DNA of 64,000 nucleotides from Acidiphilium multivorum AIU301 (GTDB lineage Bacteria; Pseudomonadota; Alphaproteobacteria; Acetobacterales; Acetobacteraceae), in contig NC_015186.1 in assembly GCF_000202835.1 (NCBI RefSeq), forward strand, positions 2,878,501-2,942,500, in the 5' to 3' direction. Under the pieces are notes generated by a model. The model was not told where the DNA came from and searched no databases. It was given only the letters and a program-made list of their open reading frames with translations. Position 1 is the first letter of the stretch, and every line of letters starts with the position of its first letter. The position numbers were made by a program, and so were the translations under genes. This document shows positions 19,021-26,940 of the stretch, in pieces.

Positions 19021-19573
19021 GGGAAAGCCCGGCTATCTGATGGGTCATAAATCTGACCACCGAAGGACTGTCCCAGACCACGGCGCCGGTTTCGCGGCCG
19101 ATCTGCCTGCCGTTCGGGTCGATCAGAAAACTGGTCGGGACACCCTCTAGATTGAGGACCTGCATGGCGCTGCCGCTCGGGTCGAGAAAGATGCCGAGAT
19201 GTTTGATCTTGATCTCGGCATAGAATTTCCTGACCGCTTTCAGCCCACCGGAATCGATCGAGACCGGCACCACTTCGAAATGCGGACCGCCAAGTCGGGC
19301 TTGGAGCCGGTCCAAAGTCGGCATTTCCTTGCGGCAGGGGATGCACCAGGTCGCCCAGATGTTGAGGAGTAAAAGTTTGCCGTGGAAATCGGCGAGCGTG
19401 AGGGGATGACCGGATGCGTCGGAGAATTTGAATGTCGGCAACGGCTTTGGTGTGGTGATATAAAGCGGCGGGGCGTTCGGGATGGCGGCTGCCCCGGATC
19501 GCGGCAGGCCAAGCGCCGCGCCGGAAGCTGCGAGGGCAAGAAAATCACGCCGTGAGGATGGCGACAGGGTCAT
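19013..19573 (-). CDS. TlpA-like envelope thioredoxin-fold protein
   Basis: The 186-residue protein has a twin-arginine-like leader (SSRRDFLALAASGAALG) and a thioredoxin fold with active site WATWCIPCRKEMP. The cis-Pro loop LEGVPTSFLIDPNG follows. It is homologous along its length to the adjacent gene at 18400 and to the IS-split gene at 7690. TlpA proteins reduce cysteines in CuA proteins and SCO in alphaproteobacteria, which fits its place one gene from sco and upstream of coxII. It overlaps the SCO gene by ATGA. Confidence 0.9.
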   Translation of the reverse strand: MTLSPSSRRDFLALAASGAALGLPRSGAAAIPNAPPLYITTPKPLPTFKFSDASGHPLTLADFHGKLLLLNIWATWCIPCRKEMPTLDRLQARLGGPHFEVVPVSIDSGGLKAVRKFYAEIKIKHLGIFLDPSGSAMQVLNLEGVPTSFLIDPNGRQIGRETGAVVWDSPSVVRFMTHQIAGLSHE

Positions 19574-20292
19574 TGGGCGATCGCCTTTTTCATGATGTGG
19601 ACGAGTTGCGGTACCGTGATGGACACCGGGAACAGATTCTCGAACTTTCCGTTCGGCGCCATCAAATAAATGAAGGTTGAATGACTGATCAGGCTCTGGC
19701 CGGAGGCTTCGTGATCGGTCGTGTTGAAATAGGCGTCGTATTCGCGGGCGACCTTGGCGATCTCCGGTACCGGCCCGGTGAGACCGATGATCTTGTTGCT
19801 GAACTTGGGCAGATATGTCCTAAGCACCGCCGGCGTATCATGGGTGGGATCGACGGTGATAAAGACGGGAGCAACATGTTTGGCGAGCTTCCCCAGCGCG
19901 TTCATCATGATCGCCATTTTTTCGAGTGTCAGAGGGCAGTCGTCCGGGCAGCGCGAGTAACCAAAATAGACCAGCATCCAGCGCCCGCGAAAACTTGCCG
20001 GTGTCATCGCCTGGCCGAACTGGTTTGTCAGGGTGAACGGGCCGCCGATCGGCGCGCCGGGAGAGATCGCCGAGTCGGTGGTGGTTGCCAGCCGGCCATG
20101 CGGCCTGCTCCAGCCGAGCAGATGCGCCAGAGTCTCGAGCGTATTGTGTTCCGTCACCCCGATAATGCCGGGATCGATGGCGATGGCGGTCAGTGCCGCA
20201 CCGAGGCCAATCGCCCCGCCGATCGCGATCCGCCGCCCGATCCGGTGACCACGCCGGGGCTGATAATCTGAATATTCGCTCCGGTCGGTCAT
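19570..20292 (-). CDS. SCO1/SenC copper chaperone
   Basis: The 240-residue protein is anchored by an N-terminal helix (IAIGGAIGLGAALTAIAI). The copper site is complete: GYSRCPDDCP (C-x3-C) near residue 118 and the distal His in LISHSTFIYLM near residue 204. SCO proteins deliver copper to the CuA site of oxidase subunit II. It is coupled by ATGA to the methyltransferase upstream and to the TlpA-like gene downstream. That puts metallochaperone and thiol reductant next to each other and in the same run as the oxidase. Confidence 0.93.
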   Translation of the reverse strand: MTDRSEYSDYQPRRGHRIGRRIAIGGAIGLGAALTAIAIDPGIIGVTEHNTLETLAHLLGWSRPHGRLATTTDSAISPGAPIGGPFTLTNQFGQAMTPASFRGRWMLVYFGYSRCPDDCPLTLEKMAIMMNALGKLAKHVAPVFITVDPTHDTPAVLRTYLPKFSNKIIGLTGPVPEIAKVAREYDAYFNTTDHEASGQSLISHSTFIYLMAPNGKFENLFPVSITVPQLVHIMKKAIAQ

Positions 20293-20903
20293 ACGGGATG
20301 GGCCTTGCCTTCATAGAGATAATTATGCGTCCGCGGACCCGGCATCCGGTCATGCGACAGGCGCTCCATGTGAAACCCGGCCTCCATAATCAACGCGTCG
20401 ATCTTGCGGTTGATATGGCAGCCGCCGGCGATCAGTCCCCAGGGGCGATCGAGCCGATCCTGCCAGCGCGCAATGCCGGGTTCCGGCGCGCGGCCATGCT
20501 CGATGAACAGAAGCGTGCCGCCAGGCTTGAGCACCCGCCGCGCCTCGCGCAGCGCCTGCACCGCGTTCGGGATGGTGCAGAGCGTCCAGGTGGTGACGAC
20601 ACTATCAATGCTTGCAGTGTCGATCGGCAAAGTCTCCGCCGAAGCCTCGATCAGTTCGACTGGCACGATGGCGCTCGTGACACGATCCTGCGCCATGCCC
20701 AACAAGGCGGACGAAGGATCGACGCCGGTGACCGATGTCACACCGGCGCCATAAAGCGGCAGGTTGAGGCCGGAGCCGACGCCGAATTCCAACACGCGTC
20801 CCTGTGCCGCGCCGATGACGCGCGTGCGGAATGGCACCAGCGCCTGCTGCCGCATCATAAAATTCAGAACATGAGGAAGAATCCTTCGGTCGTAGAAATT
20901 CAT
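20289..20903 (-). CDS. Class I SAM-dependent methyltransferase
   Basis: The 204-residue protein has the SAM-binding motif VLEFGVGSGLNLPLY near residue 37, motif II GVDPSSALL and motif IV TTWTLCTIPNA, and LKPGGTLLFIEHGR. The overall pattern resembles the METTL7/UbiE-like group often annotated as phospholipid or small-molecule methyltransferases. There is no signal peptide, although the surrounding genes encode mostly envelope proteins. It overlaps both neighbours by ATGA, so it is an integral operon member. The substrate is not predictable from sequence. Methylation of metal(loid)s is one idea but lacks supporting motif evidence. Confidence 0.85.
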   Translation of the reverse strand: MNFYDRRILPHVLNFMMRQQALVPFRTRVIGAAQGRVLEFGVGSGLNLPLYGAGVTSVTGVDPSSALLGMAQDRVTSAIVPVELIEASAETLPIDTASIDSVVTTWTLCTIPNAVQALREARRVLKPGGTLLFIEHGRAPEPGIARWQDRLDRPWGLIAGGCHINRKIDALIMEAGFHMERLSHDRMPGPRTHNYLYEGKAHPV

Positions 20904-23053
20904 CGTGCGGCCTCCGTACGGGGTGGTGGTCCGGCCGCGCGCCGGAATGCCTGCATGACGACGCCCGGTGTCAGCAGAGACGGCAGCATGATGCCGGATG
21001 GTGCGCCGGGGCCGTAGACCACGTCGAGCGGCACTCCATACCGTCCGAAGCTGCGCAAATAGGCGGTGATCGGCGCACTGGGGCGGGTCCAGTCGGCGCG
21101 CATCGCGACCACGCCGGGCGCGCGCAACTGCCGCGCCACCGGGTTACGGTCCAACACCGTGAGCGCATTGACCTTGCAGATCAGGCACCATGCGGCGGTG
21201 ACATCAACGAAGACAATCTTGTTTTCGCCAATCAACGTGACGATGCGGGCCTGGTCGAATGTCTGCCAGATCGTGTTGTCGGCGCGTTGTCTGGTGGGTG
21301 CCAAGCTGGCCGGGGTGACCGACGGTTCGATAATGGCAAGGGCGACGGCAGCAATCACCGCGAAGGCTCCGATGCGGCGCAATCGGCCCTGGCTATTCCC
21401 GAGACGATGACGCCAGAACAGCAGCGCAAGCATGACGAGAATTGTAGCGCCGATGACCAGTGCGGCCATGGGCGAGACGACCGCTTCGATGATCCAGACC
21501 AGCCAGATCGCCGTGCCCAGCAGGGCAAAACCGAGAAGAACGCGGAGCACAACCATCCAGCGCCCGGGCTTTGGCATCCAGCGCACCAGGCCGGGGAAAG
21601 CCGCGACCAGCAGGTAGGGCAGCGCCATGCCGATCCCGAGGGCTGCGAAAATGCCCAGAATGACCAGTGGCGCGCGAGCGAGCGCGAAACCGACCGCGAC
21701 GCCGATAAAAGGTGCGGTGCAGGATGTGGCAAGAAGCGTCGCAAAGACGCCGGTCAGAAACGCTGCGGTTCTGGCACTGGCTTCGCTGCCCATGGTCGCG
21801 GTTCGTGCCGCAAGCCCGGGGAGCGGGATCGGCAGCCACTCCCACAGGCTTGCGGCGAACAGCGTGGTGATCGCCGCCATCGCGCCGAGAAACCAGGGTT
21901 GCTGGAACTGGATGCCCCAGCCGATTGTGGCACCCACCGCCTTCAACACGATGATAATGAAGGCGAGAGCCGCGTAGGAAACAATGATCCCCAGCGCGGT
22001 TGCCAGTAGCGTGATCCGTAAATCCCGCCGCGCGCCGCCCGATGCTCCGGCGAAGCTCATGAGTTTGAGCGACAGGACCGGGAGCGTGCAAGGCATCACG
22101 TTCAGGATCAGACCGCCGAGCAGCGCGATCGCGAGGATCAGCATGATGCTCACACCGGTGCCATGTGCGGGCACGGGGCCGAACACCGGGGTTGCCGAAA
22201 ACGCCGCCGCACCCAATCCGTTTTCCAGCGTGAATCGCAGTTTTCTTCCGGCGATGGCGGCCGCTTTTTCGCCCTTGAGGGTCACACTCAGCACGCCGCG
22301 CCGATGTCCGGTATCGAGCCAGATTTTTGGGGCACCCGGCGTTGCGGTCGAAAAATGGTTCTGGATGAACAGATCGGGGCGCGACAGGCGGGCGCCATGC
22401 GCATCGACAACAAGGGACAATATCGTCGTATTCTTGTGTCCAGGCGATTTGGACACCACCACTTGCAACAGGCTCAACCCCGCTTGAGCCAGCGTGCCTG
22501 GCACGCGTGTCCAGGCCTTGGCGATCAGGGGCGCTTGCGGTCCGGGGCTCGCGAGGCCCGCAGGCAGGGGAAGCACAAGCTTGGCGGTGTAGGGGATGCA
22601 GATCGTCTTGCACGCCGAATAATGCACGAGCGCGTGCAGAACCATCGGCGCGCCGGGGTGTTTCGGCACGATCGATAGCGGCAGGACAACGCCGTGCTCG
22701 TAGCCCTGGGTAACCAGGCCATAGAGCAGATAGCGGTGCGGTGCAGGCCAGTACATTTTGGTCGATTTGACGTTGGTCGATCCCGCCCAGTCGATCGAGG
22801 GCGGAATGCCCGCGGCACCCGGATTGCGCCAATAGGCGTGCCAGCCACGCTCGAGCCTGATCTGCAAACCTGCGTCGATCTGCGGTGCGTTGCCCACAGC
22901 CTCGGTCGCGGTGATCAACCGCGCCGCCGCGTGCCGGTTGCCGACCCATTGGGTGCTTGCGGCTAAAGCAGATGTTATCGAAAACACCCCCAGCATGAAT
23001 GTCAGGATGAGTATCAGAATGGCGGCAAGACGCGGCTGCGACCGGATGATCAT
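20900..23053 (-). CDS. DsbD/ScsB-like transmembrane thiol reductant transporter
   Basis: DsbD-family proteins carry reducing power from cytoplasmic thioredoxin to the periplasm. The 717-residue protein has a signal, an N-terminal periplasmic domain with SACKTICIPY, a central eight-helix domain with LNVMPCTLPVLSLK and the paired Cys in LATSCTAPFIGVA, and a C-terminal thioredoxin domain with VTAAWCLICKVNAL. The layout matches ScsB, the copper-tolerance relative. The start at 23053 overlaps the preceding stop (ATGA). It is the likely electron source for the SCO- and TlpA-type proteins encoded just downstream. Confidence 0.92.
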   Translation of the reverse strand: MIIRSQPRLAAILILILTFMLGVFSITSALAASTQWVGNRHAAARLITATEAVGNAPQIDAGLQIRLERGWHAYWRNPGAAGIPPSIDWAGSTNVKSTKMYWPAPHRYLLYGLVTQGYEHGVVLPLSIVPKHPGAPMVLHALVHYSACKTICIPYTAKLVLPLPAGLASPGPQAPLIAKAWTRVPGTLAQAGLSLLQVVVSKSPGHKNTTILSLVVDAHGARLSRPDLFIQNHFSTATPGAPKIWLDTGHRRGVLSVTLKGEKAAAIAGRKLRFTLENGLGAAAFSATPVFGPVPAHGTGVSIMLILAIALLGGLILNVMPCTLPVLSLKLMSFAGASGGARRDLRITLLATALGIIVSYAALAFIIIVLKAVGATIGWGIQFQQPWFLGAMAAITTLFAASLWEWLPIPLPGLAARTATMGSEASARTAAFLTGVFATLLATSCTAPFIGVAVGFALARAPLVILGIFAALGIGMALPYLLVAAFPGLVRWMPKPGRWMVVLRVLLGFALLGTAIWLVWIIEAVVSPMAALVIGATILVMLALLFWRHRLGNSQGRLRRIGAFAVIAAVALAIIEPSVTPASLAPTRQRADNTIWQTFDQARIVTLIGENKIVFVDVTAAWCLICKVNALTVLDRNPVARQLRAPGVVAMRADWTRPSAPITAYLRSFGRYGVPLDVVYGPGAPSGIMLPSLLTPGVVMQAFRRAAGPPPRTEAAR

Positions 23054-23556
23054 CGGCAGGTCTCGACGGACAATGCGCAAGGGCGGCGATACGCGAACCA
23101 AAGCGCCACTCCCGGCACGACGACCCATTGCAGGAAAGGCGATAGACCGGTGCCGAGCACCGGCAGAACCGGCATCGCCGGGCTATAGGCCCACGCGCCG
23201 CGCACCACGACGTTGAGCCACTCGCTGAACATTGTATAGGCGACACCGCTCGTGAGCGTGACGAGAACGGCACGCCCGCCATTTGCAAACGGCCATTGCC
23301 GCCCGGCCGCAATGATCCCGAACAGCATCGTGACGGAGCCGATCAGCAGATCGCCGATCCAGCAATGCAGCACGGCAAAAGCAAGATAGGCGAAGCGTGC
23401 CGTCCGCCAGATCGTGTAAAACGGCAGTTGCATCGTTTCCCAGACAAGATTGCCGATCGCCATGGTGACGAAATACCGGCGCAGCACGGTGCGGCCAGCC
23501 ACGGTGGTCAACTGCGTTGGCAACCCTAACATCGCGAGACGGCAATTGATGCGCAT
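23050..23556 (-). CDS. Membrane protein of unknown function, 168 aa
   Basis: About five hydrophobic segments are visible. Notable conserved-looking polar positions inside helices are NLVWETMQLPFY, HCWIGDLLIGSV and FSEWLNVVVRG (Glu, His/Asp, Glu/Asn). The helices carry few cysteines (LHCW and two near the C-terminus). I do not recognise a family. It overlaps the DsbD/ScsB-like gene by ATGA and lies 66 bases downstream of the Met-rich protein gene, so a role in the copper/thiol run is likely but undefined. Confidence 0.7.
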   Translation of the reverse strand: MRINCRLAMLGLPTQLTTVAGRTVLRRYFVTMAIGNLVWETMQLPFYTIWRTARFAYLAFAVLHCWIGDLLIGSVTMLFGIIAAGRQWPFANGGRAVLVTLTSGVAYTMFSEWLNVVVRGAWAYSPAMPVLPVLGTGLSPFLQWVVVPGVALWFAYRRPCALSVETCR

Positions 23557-23622
23557 GTCGTTTGTCCAGAAGGTAGACGGCCCGGTGACGCGGAGAGCAG
23601 CGCGTCCCCGGGCGCCGATCCG

Positions 23623-23949
23623 TTACGACTTTTTCGGGGCGGCTTTGCCCATCATGGTGCCATGATGAGCGCCCATCGTGCCATGACCCATGTTGTCGGC
23701 CATCTTGTTCATCACGCGGGTGCAGGCGTTCATCATCGCCATCATGCCCATCATGCCAGCCATACCACCGCCCGCCATGCCGGCACCGGTCTTGCCCTTA
23801 CCGGTCATCTTGCCCCCCGACATCATGCCGCCGCTGTTCGTGGTTTTGGCCTGTGGCGCGGGTGTGGTCGCGGCATTGGCGATCATCGGCGCGGCGAAGA
23901 CCGCGACGGACATTGTGGCCGCGATGAGTGAAGTCCTGAATTTCAGCAT
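23623..23949 (-). CDS. Met/His-rich secreted protein, putative copper binder
   Basis: The 108-residue protein has a signal peptide (LIAATMSVAVFAAPMIANAA). The mature part is extremely Met/Gly-rich (GGGMAGMMGMMAMMNACTR), followed by a His/Met tail (NMGHGTMGAHHGTMMGK). Met- and His-rich periplasmic segments of this kind bind Cu(I)/Ag(I) in CopA-, PcoE- and CusF-like systems. The start at 23949 was preferred over the longer frame because the signal peptide begins there. It lies between the DUF411 gene and the membrane protein gene, within the copper run. Confidence 0.82.
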   Translation of the reverse strand: MLKFRTSLIAATMSVAVFAAPMIANAATTPAPQAKTTNSGGMMSGGKMTGKGKTGAGMAGGGMAGMMGMMAMMNACTRVMNKMADNMGHGTMGAHHGTMMGKAAPKKS

Positions 23950-23984
23950 TTGTGAGTTCTTTCTGTGATTGCCGAGCACAATGC

Positions 23985-24470
23985 TCAATTGACGGTTGCG
24001 AACACGACCGGTTTCGGCGTGCCGACCAGATAGACCGCGATCGGCTCGGCTTTCATGCCTGCCATCGCCGGCATTCCCGGCAGACCGACCGGCATTCCCG
24101 GAATCGCCAGCCCTTTGGCCGAGGACGGTTCGGCCAGGAATTTCTTGATGAGCGGGGCCGGAATGTGGCCTTCGAAGACATGGCCGGCGAGCTTGGTCAA
24201 ATGACAACCGACCAGCGACTTAGGAACGCCGGCTGCCAAAGTGACCTGCTCGAGATTGGGTGTTGGAATCACCGTCACCTTGAAGCCGTTCTTGTCGAGA
24301 TATTTGGCATAGGCTTCGCAGCACGAGCAGGACGGATCCTTGTAGAGCGTTGCCTTGATCGGCGCGGCGGCAAGCGCCGAGACCGGCGCCAAGGCGGCCA
24401 AGGCTACGGTGGCATTGAGCAGGGTGCGTCGGTTCATCGGTTTGACTTTCATCTTTGGTTTGAGGGTCAT
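23985..24470 (-). CDS. DUF411 periplasmic metal-binding protein
   Basis: The 161-residue protein has a signal (LLNATVALAALAPVSALAAA) and the DUF411 hallmark YKDPSCSCCEAYAKYL with C-x-CC. It also has CHLTKLAGHVFEGHIPA, with the conserved Cys/His and GHxP. DUF411 genes usually accompany multicopper oxidases and copper efflux genes. Here the ATG at 24470 overlaps the oxidase stop (ATGA); internal starts at 24452 or 24437 are possible. The C-terminal Met-Pro repeats (GMPVGLPGMPAMAGM) add potential Cu(I) ligands. A chaperone role for the oxidase is inferred from this pairing. Confidence 0.9.
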   Translation of the reverse strand: MTLKPKMKVKPMNRRTLLNATVALAALAPVSALAAAPIKATLYKDPSCSCCEAYAKYLDKNGFKVTVIPTPNLEQVTLAAGVPKSLVGCHLTKLAGHVFEGHIPAPLIKKFLAEPSSAKGLAIPGMPVGLPGMPAMAGMKAEPIAVYLVGTPKPVVFATVN

Positions 24471-25882
24471 GCCACGCGGATCACCGTCATCAGCCCGTTC
24501 GCCTGGTGCTCGATGACGTGACAATGGAACATCCAGTCGCCCGGATTGGTGGCGGCGAAGGCGATTTCGACCGTATCCTTCGGGCGCAGGATCACGGTGT
24601 CGCGCAGGTGCGGATAAGGCTCTTTCACACCGTTGCGCGACAGCACCGAGAAACTGTAGCCGTGCAGATGCATCGGGTGCCAGAACGCGGTGTGGTTCAC
24701 CAGCGTCAGCAGCGCGGTCCGGCCGAGCGGAATCGTGAAGATCGGCGCCATGCCGTCACTCGTCCGGCTGCCGTCCTTGATACCCCAGATGGGAGCGGGC
24801 TTGCCGTCGGCTGTCATGCCCATGCCGCCCATCATGCCGCCAACGATATCCAGATGGTGGCGGATCGGGTTGCTGAGATCGGGCTTGGGCACTGGATTTG
24901 GCGGCAGGATGATCGGCTGTGCCGGCAAGGAGCGCCGGCGCGGTTGCTGCTTCGTGTAAGCCAGCGTCACCAGCCGATAGGTCGCATGCCGGCCGTAGAA
25001 ATCGTCGATGACGGGATAATCGCGGCCGGGCTGGCCGGTCGTATCGAGCTGCAGATCGACCCGCTGGGCCGGTGCAATGATGACCTGTCCGTTGGCGGGC
25101 TGGAAAGGATGACAAGGCTGACCGTCGAGCGCGATCACCGTGACCCGATGCCCCGTGAACCGCAGTGCCATGAACCGGGCGAGGCAGGCATTGACCATTC
25201 GGATGCGGAGCCGTTCCCCGGCACGCAGCTTGATCGGTCCGGGGACGACACCGTTGATGGTCACTACGCTGCCGATCCGCCCACTCATCGCCGCTTCCAT
25301 CGGCGTGTCGAAACCCGGCACGAACTGATCGTTCGGCTCGAACGCCCAGTCCTGGAGCACCCAGAGCAATTCGCGGTCGAACGGTGGCGGTTCCGGCTCT
25401 TTGACGATCAAGGCCCCGGCCATGCCGCGACCCATCTGGTGCGCCGTATGTTCGTGCGGGTGATACCAGAAGGTGCCGGCATCGGGTGGGGTAAACGCGT
25501 AGTGGAAATCGGCACCCGGCCGGATTGGCTTCTGGGTCAGGAACGGCACGCCGTCCATATCGTTCGGCAGCCGGATGCCGTGCCAGTGCACCGTGGTGCC
25601 CTGGTCGAGGCCGTTGGTCACTGTGGATTGGAATGGGACGGCCTGGTGCATGGTCACCACCGGGCCGGACACCGTTCCGTTATAGGCGAGAACATCGGTT
25701 TTGGGGCGGTTTGCACCCAGGATCGCGGCCTTGGCAGGAGCTGGCCGCAGATCGGCGGTGATGGCACGGCTGGTTGCCGCGTCGGCAGGCGCCGCCCAGG
25801 GTAGCACGGCAGCCGAGGCGGCAGCGCCGCCCAGCTTCAGCAGAGTCCGTCGTCGCACGACGGACGGATATTCGATCGTCAT
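24467..25882 (-). CDS. Multicopper oxidase (CueO/CopA-like)
   Basis: The 471-residue periplasmic oxidase has a twin-arginine signal (VRRRTLLKLGGAAASAAVL), so it is exported folded. The four copper motifs are complete: TVHWHGIRL, FWYHPHEHTA, WHPMHLHGYSF and the C-terminal MFHCHVIEHQANGLM. A Met/Gly insert (GGMMGGMGM) before the third domain resembles the Cu(I)-binding Met-rich region of CueO-type enzymes. The expected role is oxidation of Cu(I) to less toxic Cu(II). The start MTIEYPSVV was chosen because it places the Tat motif at residue 9; a frame start at 25897 is also possible. Confidence 0.93.
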   Translation of the reverse strand: MTIEYPSVVRRRTLLKLGGAAASAAVLPWAAPADAATSRAITADLRPAPAKAAILGANRPKTDVLAYNGTVSGPVVTMHQAVPFQSTVTNGLDQGTTVHWHGIRLPNDMDGVPFLTQKPIRPGADFHYAFTPPDAGTFWYHPHEHTAHQMGRGMAGALIVKEPEPPPFDRELLWVLQDWAFEPNDQFVPGFDTPMEAAMSGRIGSVVTINGVVPGPIKLRAGERLRIRMVNACLARFMALRFTGHRVTVIALDGQPCHPFQPANGQVIIAPAQRVDLQLDTTGQPGRDYPVIDDFYGRHATYRLVTLAYTKQQPRRRSLPAQPIILPPNPVPKPDLSNPIRHHLDIVGGMMGGMGMTADGKPAPIWGIKDGSRTSDGMAPIFTIPLGRTALLTLVNHTAFWHPMHLHGYSFSVLSRNGVKEPYPHLRDTVILRPKDTVEIAFAATNPGDWMFHCHVIEHQANGLMTVIRVA

Positions 25883-26040
25883 AAAATCTGATCCCACGCA
25901 GACCGTGGATCGGGCATTTGGCAGGCCGGATCACGGTCAGGTTGGGCGCGTCAGCGCCCGAACAAAGCGGCTACGCAAACCACCGGAGATTTGCGCACAC
26001 AACCAATGCTAGCCGCCGGTCCGGGAAAACCGGAAGGCGG

Positions 26041-26394
26041 TCAGCTCAGCGCGAGGGATCGAGGTGGCGGCGCGTCCGGTATGGGACGCAGACCGAGATG
26101 GGATGACGCGGCTAGCGGGTGATACGTCGTCAACACAGTGTCGATGAGCGCGACAGCGCTTGCCCCGCTTATCGGTAATGCCACCGCACTGGTGCAGGTC
26201 GGGGCGATGCAGCGCGCGCCCATGGGACGATGGTGCGCCTGGCCCGGACTGTGATGACCCGAGCAATCATGACCAATGCAGACAGGTGCCGTCGCGACCG
26301 CCTGTGTCATCGGCATCGCGCGCGCGAACGCCGGCACGCTCGTGGCGAGCACGAGAGCAAGGGCGATCAGGAAGTGTGTCATGGTTCGGAACAC
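26041..26394 (-). CDS. His/Cys-containing secreted protein of unknown function
   Basis: The 117-residue protein has a signal peptide (FLIALALVLATSVPAFARA). The mature part carries CIGHDCSGHHSPGQAHHRP and then ARCIAPTC: four cysteines and many histidines, suggesting metal binding. No family is recognised. It lies 158 bases upstream of the multicopper oxidase on the same strand and may be the first gene of that transcript. The 86 bases upstream (26395-26480) include an AT-richer stretch with CATAAT and TTGCCA, but the spacing is poor for a standard promoter. An alternative start is the ATG at 26382. Confidence 0.68.
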   Translation of the reverse strand: MFRTMTHFLIALALVLATSVPAFARAMPMTQAVATAPVCIGHDCSGHHSPGQAHHRPMGARCIAPTCTSAVALPISGASAVALIDTVLTTYHPLAASSHLGLRPIPDAPPPRSLALS

Positions 26395-26480
26395 GGATTA
26401 TGCATATGTCTCGCGCGACAGTCTGGCAAGGGGGAGAACTTGGCGGCGTGACCTGCAGGTAGAACCACGACACCTCACGA

Positions 26481-26837
26481 TCACAGGAAATCGGTGAAAT
26501 TTGCGTGTTCGACCATCAAGGTGCCGGCAAGTAGGATCACGCCGAGCATCAGGATCAGCGGTGTAACGGCATAGGTCTTGACCGAAAACTGAAAATGGCC
26601 GCGCGCGGCGAGCCGTCGCATCTCGCATCCCCAAGAAACCGCCCCAAAGGCCAGCAGAATTATCGATCCCCACAACCACCAACGCTCATAGGGACCGACG
26701 AGCAATTGCAGGTGCAGCGTCCACGCGCCGGCAAGGCCGGTGCCGGCCAGCATGATCGGCAGCGCGCAGCACGCCGCACAGCCGAACGATGAGACCAGAC
26801 CCGTGAGGCTCAGCGTCGGGGACCATCGGCGCGTCAT
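26481..26837 (-). CDS. MerT-like mercuric/metal transport membrane protein
   Basis: The 118-residue protein has three or four helices. In the first is SSFGCAACCALPIMLAGTG, a Cys-rich segment like the CC pair of MerT/MerC-family Hg(II) importers. A second Cys lies in SWGCEMRRLAA on the cytoplasmic side. I started it at the ATG at 26837; a TTG at 26858 would prepend seven residues. Its upstream bases (26838-26880) resemble the last codons of the membrane protein gene at 28746, and a decayed copy of this gene lies there. The gene pair was therefore duplicated. Specific substrate is inferred from the nearby merA. Confidence 0.72.
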   Translation of the reverse strand: MTRRWSPTLSLTGLVSSFGCAACCALPIMLAGTGLAGAWTLHLQLLVGPYERWWLWGSIILLAFGAVSWGCEMRRLAARGHFQFSVKTYAVTPLILMLGVILLAGTLMVEHANFTDFL

Positions 26838-26940
26838 TCGGGAAACCCGTAATTGCAATAGAGAATGTACCTCGGTTTGGTTTGAGTCGGATGACCGTTG
26901 GGTGCCATTTCACGGATTATACCAGATCGAGAGAAATGTT

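Noticed and set aside
21393..23312. 639-codon minus-strand frame overlapping the DsbD/ScsB-like gene
   Set aside because: Same strand, different frame, low-complexity Arg/Ala/His content; the true frame carries CTLP, SCTAPF and WCLIC motifs.
24506..25804. 432-codon plus-strand frame opposite the multicopper oxidase
   Set aside because: Shadow of the real gene, which has all four copper motifs on the other strand.
26395..26480. CueR-type promoter ahead of the multicopper oxidase run
   Set aside because: TTGCCA and CATAAT are 21 bases apart and the dyad between them does not resemble a CueR box, so I did not call it.
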